61,638 bases of DNA from Bacteroidota bacterium (GTDB taxonomy: Bacteria > Bacteroidota > Bacteroidia > Chitinophagales > Chitinophagaceae): assembly GCA_018266775.1 (NCBI GenBank), contig JAFDZS010000022.1:1-61638 (forward strand), read 5' to 3'. The position numbers and the translations under genes are program-made. The notes beneath the pieces were generated by a model. That model made no database searches, was not told where the DNA came from, and saw nothing but the letters and a program-made list of their open reading frames with translations. Below are positions 15,588 to 23,702 of this stretch, piece by piece. Every line of letters starts with the position of its first letter. Within the stretch, counting starts at the first letter, position 1.

Positions 15588-16466
15588 ATGAAGCGCTTCT
15601 TAATCCCTTTGCTGTTCTGCCCTTTGCTGTCTGTGGCACAGCAACAAAATATTACCGTGTATTTTGATTTTGACCGTTCGGAATTAACGGCAGCAACAAT
15701 ATCAACACTGGATAGCCTTATTGCACTGGCACAACCCATAAACAGTCCTGTACAATTATACGGTCATTGTGATGGGAAGGGCAGCGATGCTTACAATGAT
15801 GCACTCAGCACCAGGCGGGTGAATGCAGTGAGAAATTATTTAATGCAGCATCAAATAAATGGTGCCCTGATTGCAGCCGAAGGATACGGCAAAAGAAAAC
15901 CTTTAAATAATAATGGTACGGAAGAAGAACGGGCGCTGAACAGAAGAGTGGAAATCAGTTTTGAGCTTCCCGTAAAAACAGTGAAAGAAACAACACCAGT
16001 TGCCCCTGCCGTAGTGCCGGAACCTGTTCCCGCAGCACCGGTAATTACCAATAAAGAATTAAAAGAAATTATTACCGATACTGCCATCAAAGCAGGCTCC
16101 AGCATTGTACTTAAAAACATCAATTTTGTTGGCGGTATGCACCAGTTTTTATCAGAAAGTTTTCCTGCTTTGAAAGAATTACTTGACGTGATGCTTGCCA
16201 ACAAAACCCTGGTGATACAGATACAGGGTCATATTTGCTGCCTGCCCGGCAATGTGGACGGCTACGATTTTCAAACGCAAACCACAGACCTTTCTGCATT
16301 ACGTGCCAAAGCAGTAATAGATTATCTTATCGGCCACGGGGTGGAAAAAGAACGGTTATCATTTGTTGGCCTCGGCCATAGCCAGCCTTTATACGCTTAC
16401 CCTGAAAAAAATGAAGAGGAAAGAAAACTGAACCGCAGGGTGGAAATAAAGATCATCAGCAAATAG
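15588..16466 (+). CDS. Secreted protein with two OmpA-like domains
   Basis: Exported protein of 292 aa. The open frame extends far upstream (15186), antisense to the ABC-F gene, but the real start is ATG 15588, where a clear signal peptide begins (MKRFLIPLLFCPLLSVAQ). Two OmpA-C-like peptidoglycan-binding modules are visible: VYFDFDRSEL...GHCDGKGSDAYNDALSTRRVNAV...NRRVEI (about 22-120) and a second one with IQGHICC...LSALRAKAVIDYL...NRRVEIKI (about 165-290). They are joined by a proline/valine-rich linker. The second module has an unusual CC pair. Likely periplasmic, tethering the envelope to peptidoglycan. Confidence 0.85.
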   Translation: MKRFLIPLLFCPLLSVAQQQNITVYFDFDRSELTAATISTLDSLIALAQPINSPVQLYGHCDGKGSDAYNDALSTRRVNAVRNYLMQHQINGALIAAEGYGKRKPLNNNGTEEERALNRRVEISFELPVKTVKETTPVAPAVVPEPVPAAPVITNKELKEIITDTAIKAGSSIVLKNINFVGGMHQFLSESFPALKELLDVMLANKTLVIQIQGHICCLPGNVDGYDFQTQTTDLSALRAKAVIDYLIGHGVEKERLSFVGLGHSQPLYAYPEKNEEERKLNRRVEIKIISK

Positions 16467-16528
16467 TGCTTGTACAACTAAGTGTACTCCGGCTTTTTTA
16501 TTCCCTGAAGTACAGTTAATTTTGCCGC

Positions 16529-18304
16529 ATGTCAATCATAGCGCAAGTACAACAGAGCACCATCAACAGTTTATCGGCATTATTCGGACAAACTTTTACT
16601 GAAAAAGATTTCCAGGTTAACCAAACCAAACCAGAGTTTGAAGGGGATTATACCGTGGTATTGTTTTCCCTCGTAAAATCATTGAAGCAATCGCCCGATG
16701 CATTGGGCAAACTTTTGGGCGATCATTTGGTGGCGAACAATCCAACGCTGTTTACCCAATACAATATCATCAAAGGCTTTTTAAATTTAACCGTATCAGA
16801 CAACTATTGGCTGGATATGCTGAACCAACATCATAACGATGCCTGTTTTGGTAAGAAAGCCTTGAACGGACAAAGAGTAATGGTGGAATATTCTTCTCCC
16901 AATACCAATAAACCTTTACACCTTGGCCATTTAAGAAATAATTTTTTGGGTTGGAGCGTGGCTGAAATTTTTAAAGCCAATGGTTATGAAGTGTTCAAAA
17001 CCTGTATTGTAAACGACAGGGGAATCCACATCTGCAAAAGTATGATTGCATGGCAACTGTTTGCCAATGGCGCCACACCGCAAAGCACCAACAACAAAGG
17101 CGATCATTTTGTGGGTGATTATTACGTAAAGTTTAATGATGAATATAAAAGGCAGGTAGAAGAATTAATAACAACAGGCAAAACAAAAGACGAAGCAGAG
17201 AAAGAAGCGCCTATTATGAAAGCCACACAGCAAATGCTGTTAGATTGGGAAGCCGGCAAACCTGAAGTAATGGATTTGTGGAGAACAATGAACGGCTGGG
17301 TGTATGATGGTTTTGATATCACGTACAAAAACATCGGCAGCGATTTTGATAAAACGTATTACGAAAGCAATACTTACCTGTTAGGCAAAGCAACTGTTGA
17401 AAAAGGGTTACAGCAAAACGTATTTTATAAAGAAGCCGATAACAGCGTATGGATTGACCTGGAGAAAGACGGGCTGGATAAAAAAATTGTACAGCGTAAA
17501 GATGGCACTTCGGTATACATTACACAGGATATTGGCCTGGCGATGCAGAAGTATGATGAATATAAAATTGACCAGAGCATTTATGTGATTGGTGATGAAC
17601 AAAACTATCACATGAAAGTGCTGAAACTGATTTGCCAGAAGCTGGGACTTCCTTATGCTGATTCCATCTATCATTTAAGTTATGGCATGGTGGAACTGCC
17701 CACCGGTAAAATGAAAAGCCGGGAAGGAACAGTGGTGGATGCCGATGACATTGTAAATGAAATGGAACTGGTGGCAAAAGAAAAAACGGAAGAATTGGGT
17801 AAGGTAAATGATTTTACAAATGAAGAATTAACACAGTTATTTCATACCATTGGCCTGGGCGCATTAAAGTTCTTCCTGCTGCGGGTAGACCCGAAAAAGA
17901 AAATGATTTTTAACCCGCAGGAAAGTATCGACTTTCATGGATTCACCGCTCCCTTTATACAGTTTAACCATGCGAGGATAAGATCCATTTTGAGGAAGTT
18001 TGAGCTGAATGGTGAATGGTCAATGGTGAATGGGTTTCTGCCCCTGGAGAAAGAGTTGATAGTGGCACTGGAACAATATCCACTAATACTGGAGCAGGCC
18101 TGCGCAGAAATGAACCCCTCTGCCATTGCCATTTATGTATACCAGGTTGCTAAAACCTTCAGTTCGTTTTATACAGAACATTCTATTGCCAATGCAGAAT
18201 CGGAAGAAAAGAAACAACTGCGTTTACGCCTTGCTGAGATGACGGCTAATGTAATCAAAAGCGGGATGCAATTGCTGGGTGTGGCAGTGCCGGAGAGGAT
18301 GTAG
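16529..18304 (+). CDS. argS: Arginyl-tRNA synthetase
   Basis: Cytosolic class I aminoacyl-tRNA synthetase of 591 aa, which charges tRNA-Arg with arginine using ATP. Order: N-terminal Add-1 domain (about 1-100), the HIGH motif as HLGHLRN (residues 131-137, after SSPNTNKP), the catalytic Rossmann core with the KMSK-equivalent GKMKSREGT near 392, and a DALR anticodon-binding domain at the C-terminus (about 475-591). Length is standard. The start ATG lies 4 nt after a TAATTTTG box (16517-16524). If that box is active the mRNA would be nearly leaderless, so an upstream promoter is more likely. Confidence 0.96.
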   Translation: MSIIAQVQQSTINSLSALFGQTFTEKDFQVNQTKPEFEGDYTVVLFSLVKSLKQSPDALGKLLGDHLVANNPTLFTQYNIIKGFLNLTVSDNYWLDMLNQHHNDACFGKKALNGQRVMVEYSSPNTNKPLHLGHLRNNFLGWSVAEIFKANGYEVFKTCIVNDRGIHICKSMIAWQLFANGATPQSTNNKGDHFVGDYYVKFNDEYKRQVEELITTGKTKDEAEKEAPIMKATQQMLLDWEAGKPEVMDLWRTMNGWVYDGFDITYKNIGSDFDKTYYESNTYLLGKATVEKGLQQNVFYKEADNSVWIDLEKDGLDKKIVQRKDGTSVYITQDIGLAMQKYDEYKIDQSIYVIGDEQNYHMKVLKLICQKLGLPYADSIYHLSYGMVELPTGKMKSREGTVVDADDIVNEMELVAKEKTEELGKVNDFTNEELTQLFHTIGLGALKFFLLRVDPKKKMIFNPQESIDFHGFTAPFIQFNHARIRSILRKFELNGEWSMVNGFLPLEKELIVALEQYPLILEQACAEMNPSAIAIYVYQVAKTFSSFYTEHSIANAESEEKKQLRLRLAEMTANVIKSGMQLLGVAVPERM

Positions 18305-18519
18305 GATGTAGGATTTAGGATTTAGGAATTGGGATGTGAAGTGATTGATATGCTCCGTTGTATTAATCTTTGATAAAGCACTGCAGGGCGATAGTTTGGT
18401 AAAAGGCAGAAGAACCGAATCTGAATAAGCCCTGTAAGGGCGATAGTTTGGTAGACAGGTGGAAAACAAATTTCGATAAGCCCCTTCGGGGCGGCATTTT
18501 TTTCATTAAAAAACCTTCT
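18305..18519. repeat. Short tandem GGGCGATAGTTTGGTA repeats ending in a GC hairpin
   Basis: Three units of about 50 bp start at about 18378, 18428 and 18478. The first two share AGGGCGATAGTTTGGTA; the third ends early in AGCCCCTTCGGGGCGGCA followed by T7. The palindromic heads (AGCCCTGTAAGGGC, AGCCCCTTCGGGGC) are typical dispersed Bacteroidota intergenic repeats. The last can also serve as a terminator for argS. Confidence 0.6.
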
Positions 18520-19404
18520 TTATTCCAGCGTCTTCCTTAATCCCTCCACAAATGATGCAGGCCGATAACCCAGTTCCCTTTTAGCTTTTTCAATATTCAG
18601 CCCGGTGATGGGTGGCCGTTTTGCCGTCTGCTGCCAATCGGCTGCAGTAATTTTTTGAATGAGTGAAGTATCCAGCTGCAAAAATGCTCCTGTAGCTACA
18701 GCCATTTCATACGGCGTCAGCACATCTTCACCGCAAATATGAAAAATGCCCTGTGCATTTTTCTCCAAAATGGTCACCATAGCATGTGCCAGGTCTTCTG
18801 CATACGTGGGTGTGCGTACCTGGTCGTGAAATACCTGGTAGGGTTCTCCCTTTTCCAGTTTTTCCCGTACAATCGTTAAAATGTTATTGCGTTTATTGAT
18901 GGGTTTACCGTACACCAAAACAGTACGCACAATACTCCACACAAAAGGATATTGTTGCACCAATGCCTCGGCTTTAATTTTTGTTTCGCCATAATAATTT
19001 ACTGCGCCAACGGGATCATCTTCTTTGTACATGCCGCTTATACCATCAAAAACAAAATCGGTACTCATAAATAAAAATGGAATACCGTATTGTGCAGCTG
19101 CATTGAGCATAACACTGGTGCCATTAATATTCACTTCATCAGCAAGTGTTTTATTTTCTTCGCAGGCATCAGGCTTACTGATGGCACCAGCGTGCAGTAC
19201 ATGTGTGGGCCGGTGTTGCTCAAAAACTTTTTTCACCGCGTCTGCATCGGTAAAATCCATGGCCTCATAAAGCAAGTTTTCATGCGCAAGCACGAGTCTG
19301 TTGGCACCTTTGCCTGTAGCAATCACAATGTGGTTGCTGCTTAACAATGCTTCAACTATATAATGCCCCAAAAATCCATTAACCCCAGTAATTAATACTT
19401 TCAT
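18520..19404 (-). CDS. RmlD-like NAD(P)-dependent sugar reductase (extended SDR)
   Basis: Cytosolic enzyme of 294 aa of the extended short-chain dehydrogenase family. The N-terminus has the nucleotide-binding GVNGFLGHY (GxxGxxG type), then LHAGAISKPDACEE, the catalytic YGETKIKAE (YxxxK) near residue 145, and a substrate-side C-terminus. The closest family is dTDP-4-dehydrorhamnose reductase, which reduces the 4-keto sugar to dTDP-L-rhamnose. No other rhamnose genes are nearby, so the true substrate is uncertain. The gene stands alone between argS and pfkA. Confidence 0.8.
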   Translation of the reverse strand: MKVLITGVNGFLGHYIVEALLSSNHIVIATGKGANRLVLAHENLLYEAMDFTDADAVKKVFEQHRPTHVLHAGAISKPDACEENKTLADEVNINGTSVMLNAAAQYGIPFLFMSTDFVFDGISGMYKEDDPVGAVNYYGETKIKAEALVQQYPFVWSIVRTVLVYGKPINKRNNILTIVREKLEKGEPYQVFHDQVRTPTYAEDLAHAMVTILEKNAQGIFHICGEDVLTPYEMAVATGAFLQLDTSLIQKITAADWQQTAKRPPITGLNIEKAKRELGYRPASFVEGLRKTLE

Positions 19405-19633
19405 GCCGTGTAAGTTTAAATGTTACCGGTTGTATCGGCGTACTGGTTACAGTAACCGTTACCGCAAACGTTAGCAGGTGCAAAATAACAGATTAGTAAA
19501 ATCGGTGTTGTATTTTTTTTCTGCAACAGCCTCTTTTTCTATGAAATAAAACACAAAACCTGCGCATAATTCTACTATAAGGCTAAGAAAATATTAATAA
19601 TTTGTGTACAAAAGCGCAACTGTAATTATTGTG

Positions 19634-19641
19634 TACTTTTG
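19634..19641 (+). promoter_or_regulatory. -7 box of pfkA
   Basis: TACTTTTG matches TAnnTTTG and lies 39 nt before the pfkA ATG (19681). The rest of the region 19405-19633 holds no gene; it contains a small dyad GGTTA-CAG-TAACC near 19450. Confidence 0.5.
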
Positions 19642-19680
19642 ACACATCAAAAAATCAAGTCTTTAACTTATCTTTGGCCG

Positions 19681-20664
19681 ATGGAAAAGAAAGTAACTAA
19701 AATTGGAGTGTTGACTTCGGGAGGTGATAGTCCTGGTATGAACGCAGCCGTTCGTGCGGTGGTGCGTACCGGTATCTATCACGGGCTTGAAGTGTTTGGC
19801 ATTATGAGAGGCTACAGCGGAATGGTGGAAAATGATATTTTCAGGATGGAAAGTAAAAGTGTGGCCAATATTATTCAGCGTGGCGGTACTATTTTAAAAA
19901 CATCCCGTTGTAAAGAATTTTTTACCCCTGAAGGAAGAAAGATTGCTTATACCAATTTAAAAAAACACGGCATAGACGGTTTGGTGGTGATTGGCGGTGA
20001 TGGCAGTTTTCGCGGTGCACAAATTTTCAGCAATGAATATGATATACCCTGCATTGGTTTGCCGGGCACCATTGATAAAGATATTGCCGGTACCGATTTC
20101 ACCATTGGTTTTGACACTGCGGTAAACACTGCCGTTGAAGCCATTGATAAGATCAGGGATACTGCGGATGCCCATGACCGTTTGTTCATTATTGAAGTGA
20201 TGGGCCGTGATGCCGGGTACATTGCCCTGCACAGTGGTATTGCCACCGGTGCAGAAAATATTCTGATTCCCGAAAGAAAAACCGTTATTAACGATATTAT
20301 TAAAGCACTGGAAGAAAAAGAACGCCGCCATAAACTGGTTAACCTGATTGTGGTGGCAGAAGGTGAAGAGTTTGGCGGTGCCGATGAAGTGGCCAAAGTG
20401 ATCAAACAACGTTTACCGCACCAGGAAGTAAGGGTGTGCATCCTGGGCCATATTCAGCGTGGCGGCAGCCCCAGCTGTATGGACCGTTTAATTGCCAGCC
20501 GTATGGGTTACCATGCGGTGGAATCTTTGCTGGAGGGCAGGCATAACGTTTTTGTAGGCATCGTTAACAATAAAATGCATTACACCCCTTTAAACGAAGC
20601 CGTAAAGAAAAAACAACGGATCAGTGAAGAGTGGATGACGGTGGTGAAGATTTTATCTTCATAA
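19681..20664 (+). CDS. pfkA: ATP-dependent 6-phosphofructokinase
   Basis: Glycolytic enzyme of 327 aa converting fructose-6-phosphate and ATP to fructose-1,6-bisphosphate. Visible motifs: GGDSPGMNAAVRAVVR near the N-terminus, GGDGSFRGA, the catalytic PGTIDKDIAGTD, the substrate-binding MGRDAGYIA, and GHIQRGGSPS. The start is ATG 19681 (MEKKVTKIGVLTSGGD). An upstream TTG at 19639 would add 14 residues and overlaps the -7 box, so it is rejected. Pyruvate kinase follows 47 nt downstream, making a two-gene glycolysis operon. Confidence 0.96.
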   Translation: MEKKVTKIGVLTSGGDSPGMNAAVRAVVRTGIYHGLEVFGIMRGYSGMVENDIFRMESKSVANIIQRGGTILKTSRCKEFFTPEGRKIAYTNLKKHGIDGLVVIGGDGSFRGAQIFSNEYDIPCIGLPGTIDKDIAGTDFTIGFDTAVNTAVEAIDKIRDTADAHDRLFIIEVMGRDAGYIALHSGIATGAENILIPERKTVINDIIKALEEKERRHKLVNLIVVAEGEEFGGADEVAKVIKQRLPHQEVRVCILGHIQRGGSPSCMDRLIASRMGYHAVESLLEGRHNVFVGIVNNKMHYTPLNEAVKKKQRISEEWMTVVKILSS

Positions 20665-20711
20665 ACCACAACACGAAACTTTTTTATACAGAAACCAGTA
20701 TCAATACAATT

Positions 20712-22202
20712 ATGAGTAAAAATCTTACGCAATACCTGCATCACCAAATGGATAAGCAGGCAGGGCTTGAGCACTCCCAAAAAAGAACCAAGATTGTTGC
20801 TACCGTAGGCCCCGCCTGCGACACATACGATAAACTTCTCGACCTTGTAAGAGCCGGAGTAAACGTATTCCGCCTCAATTTCTCGCATGGCGCTTATGAA
20901 AGTAAAAAACAGATCATCGATTACATCCGTGAGATCAATAAGAAAGAACCGTATAACATTGCCATCCTCGGCGATTTACAGGGGCCCAAACTGCGTGTAG
21001 GCGAACTGGAAGGGGGAAGCCTGGAACTGAATGAAGGTGATCAATTGATTTTGACCACCGAAAAAATGGTGGGCACTAAAGATAAAATTTATGTAAGCTA
21101 CCAGAACCTGGCCAAAGATGTTAAACCGGGCGAACGCATTTTCTTTGATGATGGTAAAATGGAAGTGGAACTGGTAAAAGTGCTGAACGAAAAAGAAGTA
21201 CAGATCAGGGTAAGCCTTGGCGGAACATTGTTGCCCAAGAAAGGGGTGAACCTGCCGGATAGTGAACTCACCATGCCTTCGCTCACGGAAAAAGATATTG
21301 CCGACCTGGATTTTATTATTGAAAATAATTTAGACTGGGTGGCGCTTTCTTTTGTACGCAAAGCTGTTGACATTACTGATTTGAAAAAAAGGATCAAGGC
21401 AAAGAACAGCAAGATCAAAGTGATTGCTAAAATAGAAATGCCCGAAGCCTTAAAAAATATCCGTGATATTATTGTGGAAAGCGATGGTGTAATGGTAGCC
21501 CGTGGCGACCTGGGTGTGGAAGTACCAGTTGAACAGGTGCCCATTCTGCAAAAAGAAATCATACGTAAATGTATGCACCGTGCCAAACCGGTAATCGTAG
21601 CCACGCAAATGATGGAAAGCATGATGGAACGCACCAAGCCCAACCGCAGTGAGGTTACGGACGTGGCCAATGCTGTACTGGAAGGCGCAGACGCAGTAAT
21701 GCTGAGTGGTGAAACCGCAATGGGGGAATATCCCAAACTGGTGGTGGAAACCATGAGCAAAATTATTATGCAGGTGGAAACCACCGTGTATGATTACAAC
21801 CGCGATGATATTTTAAAACCGCAACCCCACTCCCCTTCTTTCCACAGCGATGCTATATGTTACTGCGCCTGTAAACTGGCGCAGGATATTAATGCCAACG
21901 CACTGATTGGTATGACGCAGAGCGGTTACACTGGTTTTATGCTCAGCAGTTACAGGCCAAAATCGCCGCTGTATATTTTCAGTAAGGAAAGAACGCTTAT
22001 TAACCAGCTGAGTTTAAGCTGGGGCGTAAGGGCTATTTTTTATGCTGAAGAAGAAAGCTTAGATGATATCATCTTTGACCAAATTGAAATCTTAAAACAA
22101 CGTGGATTTTTAACACAAGGCGATGTGGTGGTAAATACCGGAAGCACACCGGTTGACCTGCATTTGCCCACCAACGTATTAAAGATTACTAAAGTAGAAT
22201 AA
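20712..22202 (+). CDS. pyk: Pyruvate kinase
   Basis: Glycolytic enzyme of 496 aa that makes pyruvate and ATP from phosphoenolpyruvate and ADP. Motifs in order: KIVATVGPACD, VFRLNFSHG, the B-domain, KIEMPEALKN with the catalytic lysine and glutamate, MVARGDLGVEVP, and ATQMMESM...TDVANAVLEGADAVMLSGETAMG. The C-terminal regulatory domain is complete. I chose ATG 20712 (MSKNLTQ); the open frame continues to 20631 but that would overlap pfkA. It is followed by a strong bidirectional terminator. Confidence 0.95.
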   Translation: MSKNLTQYLHHQMDKQAGLEHSQKRTKIVATVGPACDTYDKLLDLVRAGVNVFRLNFSHGAYESKKQIIDYIREINKKEPYNIAILGDLQGPKLRVGELEGGSLELNEGDQLILTTEKMVGTKDKIYVSYQNLAKDVKPGERIFFDDGKMEVELVKVLNEKEVQIRVSLGGTLLPKKGVNLPDSELTMPSLTEKDIADLDFIIENNLDWVALSFVRKAVDITDLKKRIKAKNSKIKVIAKIEMPEALKNIRDIIVESDGVMVARGDLGVEVPVEQVPILQKEIIRKCMHRAKPVIVATQMMESMMERTKPNRSEVTDVANAVLEGADAVMLSGETAMGEYPKLVVETMSKIIMQVETTVYDYNRDDILKPQPHSPSFHSDAICYCACKLAQDINANALIGMTQSGYTGFMLSSYRPKSPLYIFSKERTLINQLSLSWGVRAIFYAEEESLDDIIFDQIEILKQRGFLTQGDVVVNTGSTPVDLHLPTNVLKITKVE

Positions 22203-22220
22203 TAAAGAGCGTACTGCAAT

Positions 22221-22258
22221 AAAAAAAGCGATAAGATTCTCTTATCGCTTTTTTTATT
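22221..22258. terminator. Bidirectional terminator between pyk and the DUF1761 gene
   Basis: Arms AAAAAAAGCGATAAG (22221-22235) and CTTATCGCTTTTTTT (22241-22255) pair perfectly around a 5-nt loop. The U-tract is present in both directions, as suits two convergent genes. Confidence 0.88.
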
Positions 22259-22272
22259 GTAAGAGGTAACCA

Positions 22273-22698
22273 TTACATCCATGAACAGATAATAATGCCC
22301 GCTATAACGTTGCCCACCACTGCATAACCGGCATTGATGAAAAATAAACTCAGTGGTTTCTTTTCATATAAATAGTTTACGCCTAACTGTGATGCACAAA
22401 AACAGCAACTGGTCGTTAGCCCCAGCTTCACGCCGCTCATCCATCCGGCACCGCGGATGTCCAAACGTTCAGCAATAACTGCAATGGCAAGGCATTGTAA
22501 AAACATCAATACAAACGATCCGCCAAACATCATACCCATTCCTTTTTTAGCATCCGGGTTATTCACATCCAGTTTCAGGTCAGCAATCCAGCGTTTGGCA
22601 AATAAAGCTTTGGAATACCATAAAGCGCCCAATGCAAAATAAGCAAGCGTGGCAACAATAATGGCAATCCAGTTCAATTCACTAAAGTTGGTAAACAT
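22273..22698 (-). CDS. DUF1761 family membrane protein
   Basis: Integral membrane protein of 141 aa with four predicted helices (about residues 10-30, 53-76, 85-108 and 117-139). The N-terminal segment NWIAIIVATLAYFALGALWYSKALFAKRW is characteristic of DUF1761, a family of unknown function often seen as a single gene. Convergent with pyk, from which it is separated by the bidirectional terminator. Confidence 0.8.
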   Translation of the reverse strand: MFTNFSELNWIAIIVATLAYFALGALWYSKALFAKRWIADLKLDVNNPDAKKGMGMMFGGSFVLMFLQCLAIAVIAERLDIRGAGWMSGVKLGLTTSCCFCASQLGVNYLYEKKPLSLFFINAGYAVVGNVIAGIIICSWM

Positions 22699-22830
22699 AA
22701 AAGTTGTTTTGGTTAAAAATGTATGAAGTAAAATAAGAAGAATTTATGCAATATGCAAGGAGTTCGTTGATTGGTTAATTGGTTTATTGGTATTGGCATT
22801 TGAGAAAGGTTCAATAATTGAATATTTCCA

Positions 22831-23180
22831 AAGAAGTCAACTCCTGTATTCCCTAACTAAGTCACATAATTTTCCGGAAGTTGCCTTCATTTTTAAAAAA
22901 AACTTTAAACAGTTAAACTAAGGGTTGGCTTCTTTTATTGAAATGTATTCTTCTTTAAAGAAACTGCGGAAAGAAGACAACCCGGCAACAGTTTAATTAT
23001 TGCAGGCTTCAGAAAAAGTCAACTTCCTGCATTCTCTAACTAAGTTTTATAACTTTCCGGAAGTTGCCTTCATTTTTAAAAAAACTTTAAACAATAAAAC
23101 TAAGGGTTGGCTTCTTTTATTGAAATGTATTCTTCTTTAAAGAAGCTGCAAAAAGAAGACAACCCGGCAACAGTTCAACA
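22831..23180. repeat. Two-copy tandem repeat, 182-bp period
   Basis: Copy 1 runs from about 22836 to 22996 and copy 2 from about 23018 to 23178. Matching anchors (GTCAAC..., TTCCGGAAGTTGCCTTC, CTAAGGGTTGGCTTCTTTTATTG, GACAACCCGGCAAC) are all offset by 182 bp, and by eye the copies are roughly 90% identical. Each copy has internal inverted repeats (for example AAAGAAGTCAAC against GTTGGCTTCTTT). No open frame spans it. The rest of the gap (22699-22830) shows nothing I can name. Confidence 0.8.
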
Positions 23181-23182
23181 CT

Positions 23183-23656
23183 TTATTGCTTCCCCTGCAT
23201 ATACTGCAATAAACTTCTCCTCGCCGTATTTCTTACTTTGTTTTGAAAAAATTTGGTGCTGCCCAACAACCATCCGGTAAAGCCCATTGCCTGTGCACTC
23301 CAGCGGTGTAAGCTGAAGGCATCGCTGTGTTCAACAATTTTTCCATTGGCCAGTTTCATGTTCGCCTTTACTTTATTAATTACTTTTTTCCCTGTTTTAC
23401 TAAATGTGTAGTGCGCTTCCCAATCGCAGGTGCAGTATTCATCATCCAGCTCCACGATATTACCATACGTAAGCGAAAAATCACGGGCATTTTTACACAG
23501 CATTTCCCACATGCAGCGTACCTCATCGCCATGCAGCATTCCAAAAGCCGGATCAAAAAAAGAAATATCTTCACTATAACAATTATTCATTGCCGCAGCA
23601 TCAGTTTGTTGAAACGCAGTATAAAAAGCGGCCACCGTTTGTGGATTATTCGTCAT
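23183..23656 (-). CDS. NTF2-like / SnoaL-type protein
   Basis: Small cytosolic protein of 157 aa with the cone-shaped NTF2 fold inferred from TVAAFYTAFQQTDAAAMNNCYSEDISFFDPAFG at the N-terminus and later alternating strands. The start is set at ATG 23656 (MTNNPQ); the open frame continues 20 residues upstream into the divergent promoter of the next gene. Members include ketosteroid-isomerase-like enzymes and many proteins of unknown role, so no reaction is assigned. It is divergent from the first CocE hydrolase gene with a 46-nt spacer. Confidence 0.78.
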   Translation of the reverse strand: MTNNPQTVAAFYTAFQQTDAAAMNNCYSEDISFFDPAFGMLHGDEVRCMWEMLCKNARDFSLTYGNIVELDDEYCTCDWEAHYTFSKTGKKVINKVKANMKLANGKIVEHSDAFSLHRWSAQAMGFTGWLLGSTKFFQNKVRNTARRSLLQYMQGKQ

Positions 23657-23667
23657 GGTAAACAATT

Positions 23668-23686
23668 TAGATTTGCTAAATTTAGC
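23668..23686 (+). promoter_or_regulatory. -7 box and 12-bp palindrome between divergent genes
   Basis: TAGATTTG (23668-23675) matches TAnnTTTG for the hydrolase gene at 23703. It is directly joined to the perfect palindrome GCTAAATTTAGC (23675-23686). A protein bound there would cover the predicted transcription start and could affect both divergent genes. Confidence 0.45.
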
Positions 23687-23702
23687 ATTCAATTTTTGAT
23701 CA

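Noticed and set aside
16517..16524. TAATTTTG as the argS promoter
   Set aside because: It would give an essentially leaderless mRNA; a chance match is more likely in AT-rich DNA.
20631..20711. Upstream start for pyruvate kinase
   Set aside because: It would overlap the end of pfkA in another frame and add 27 residues before the normal N-terminus; ATG 20712 is better.
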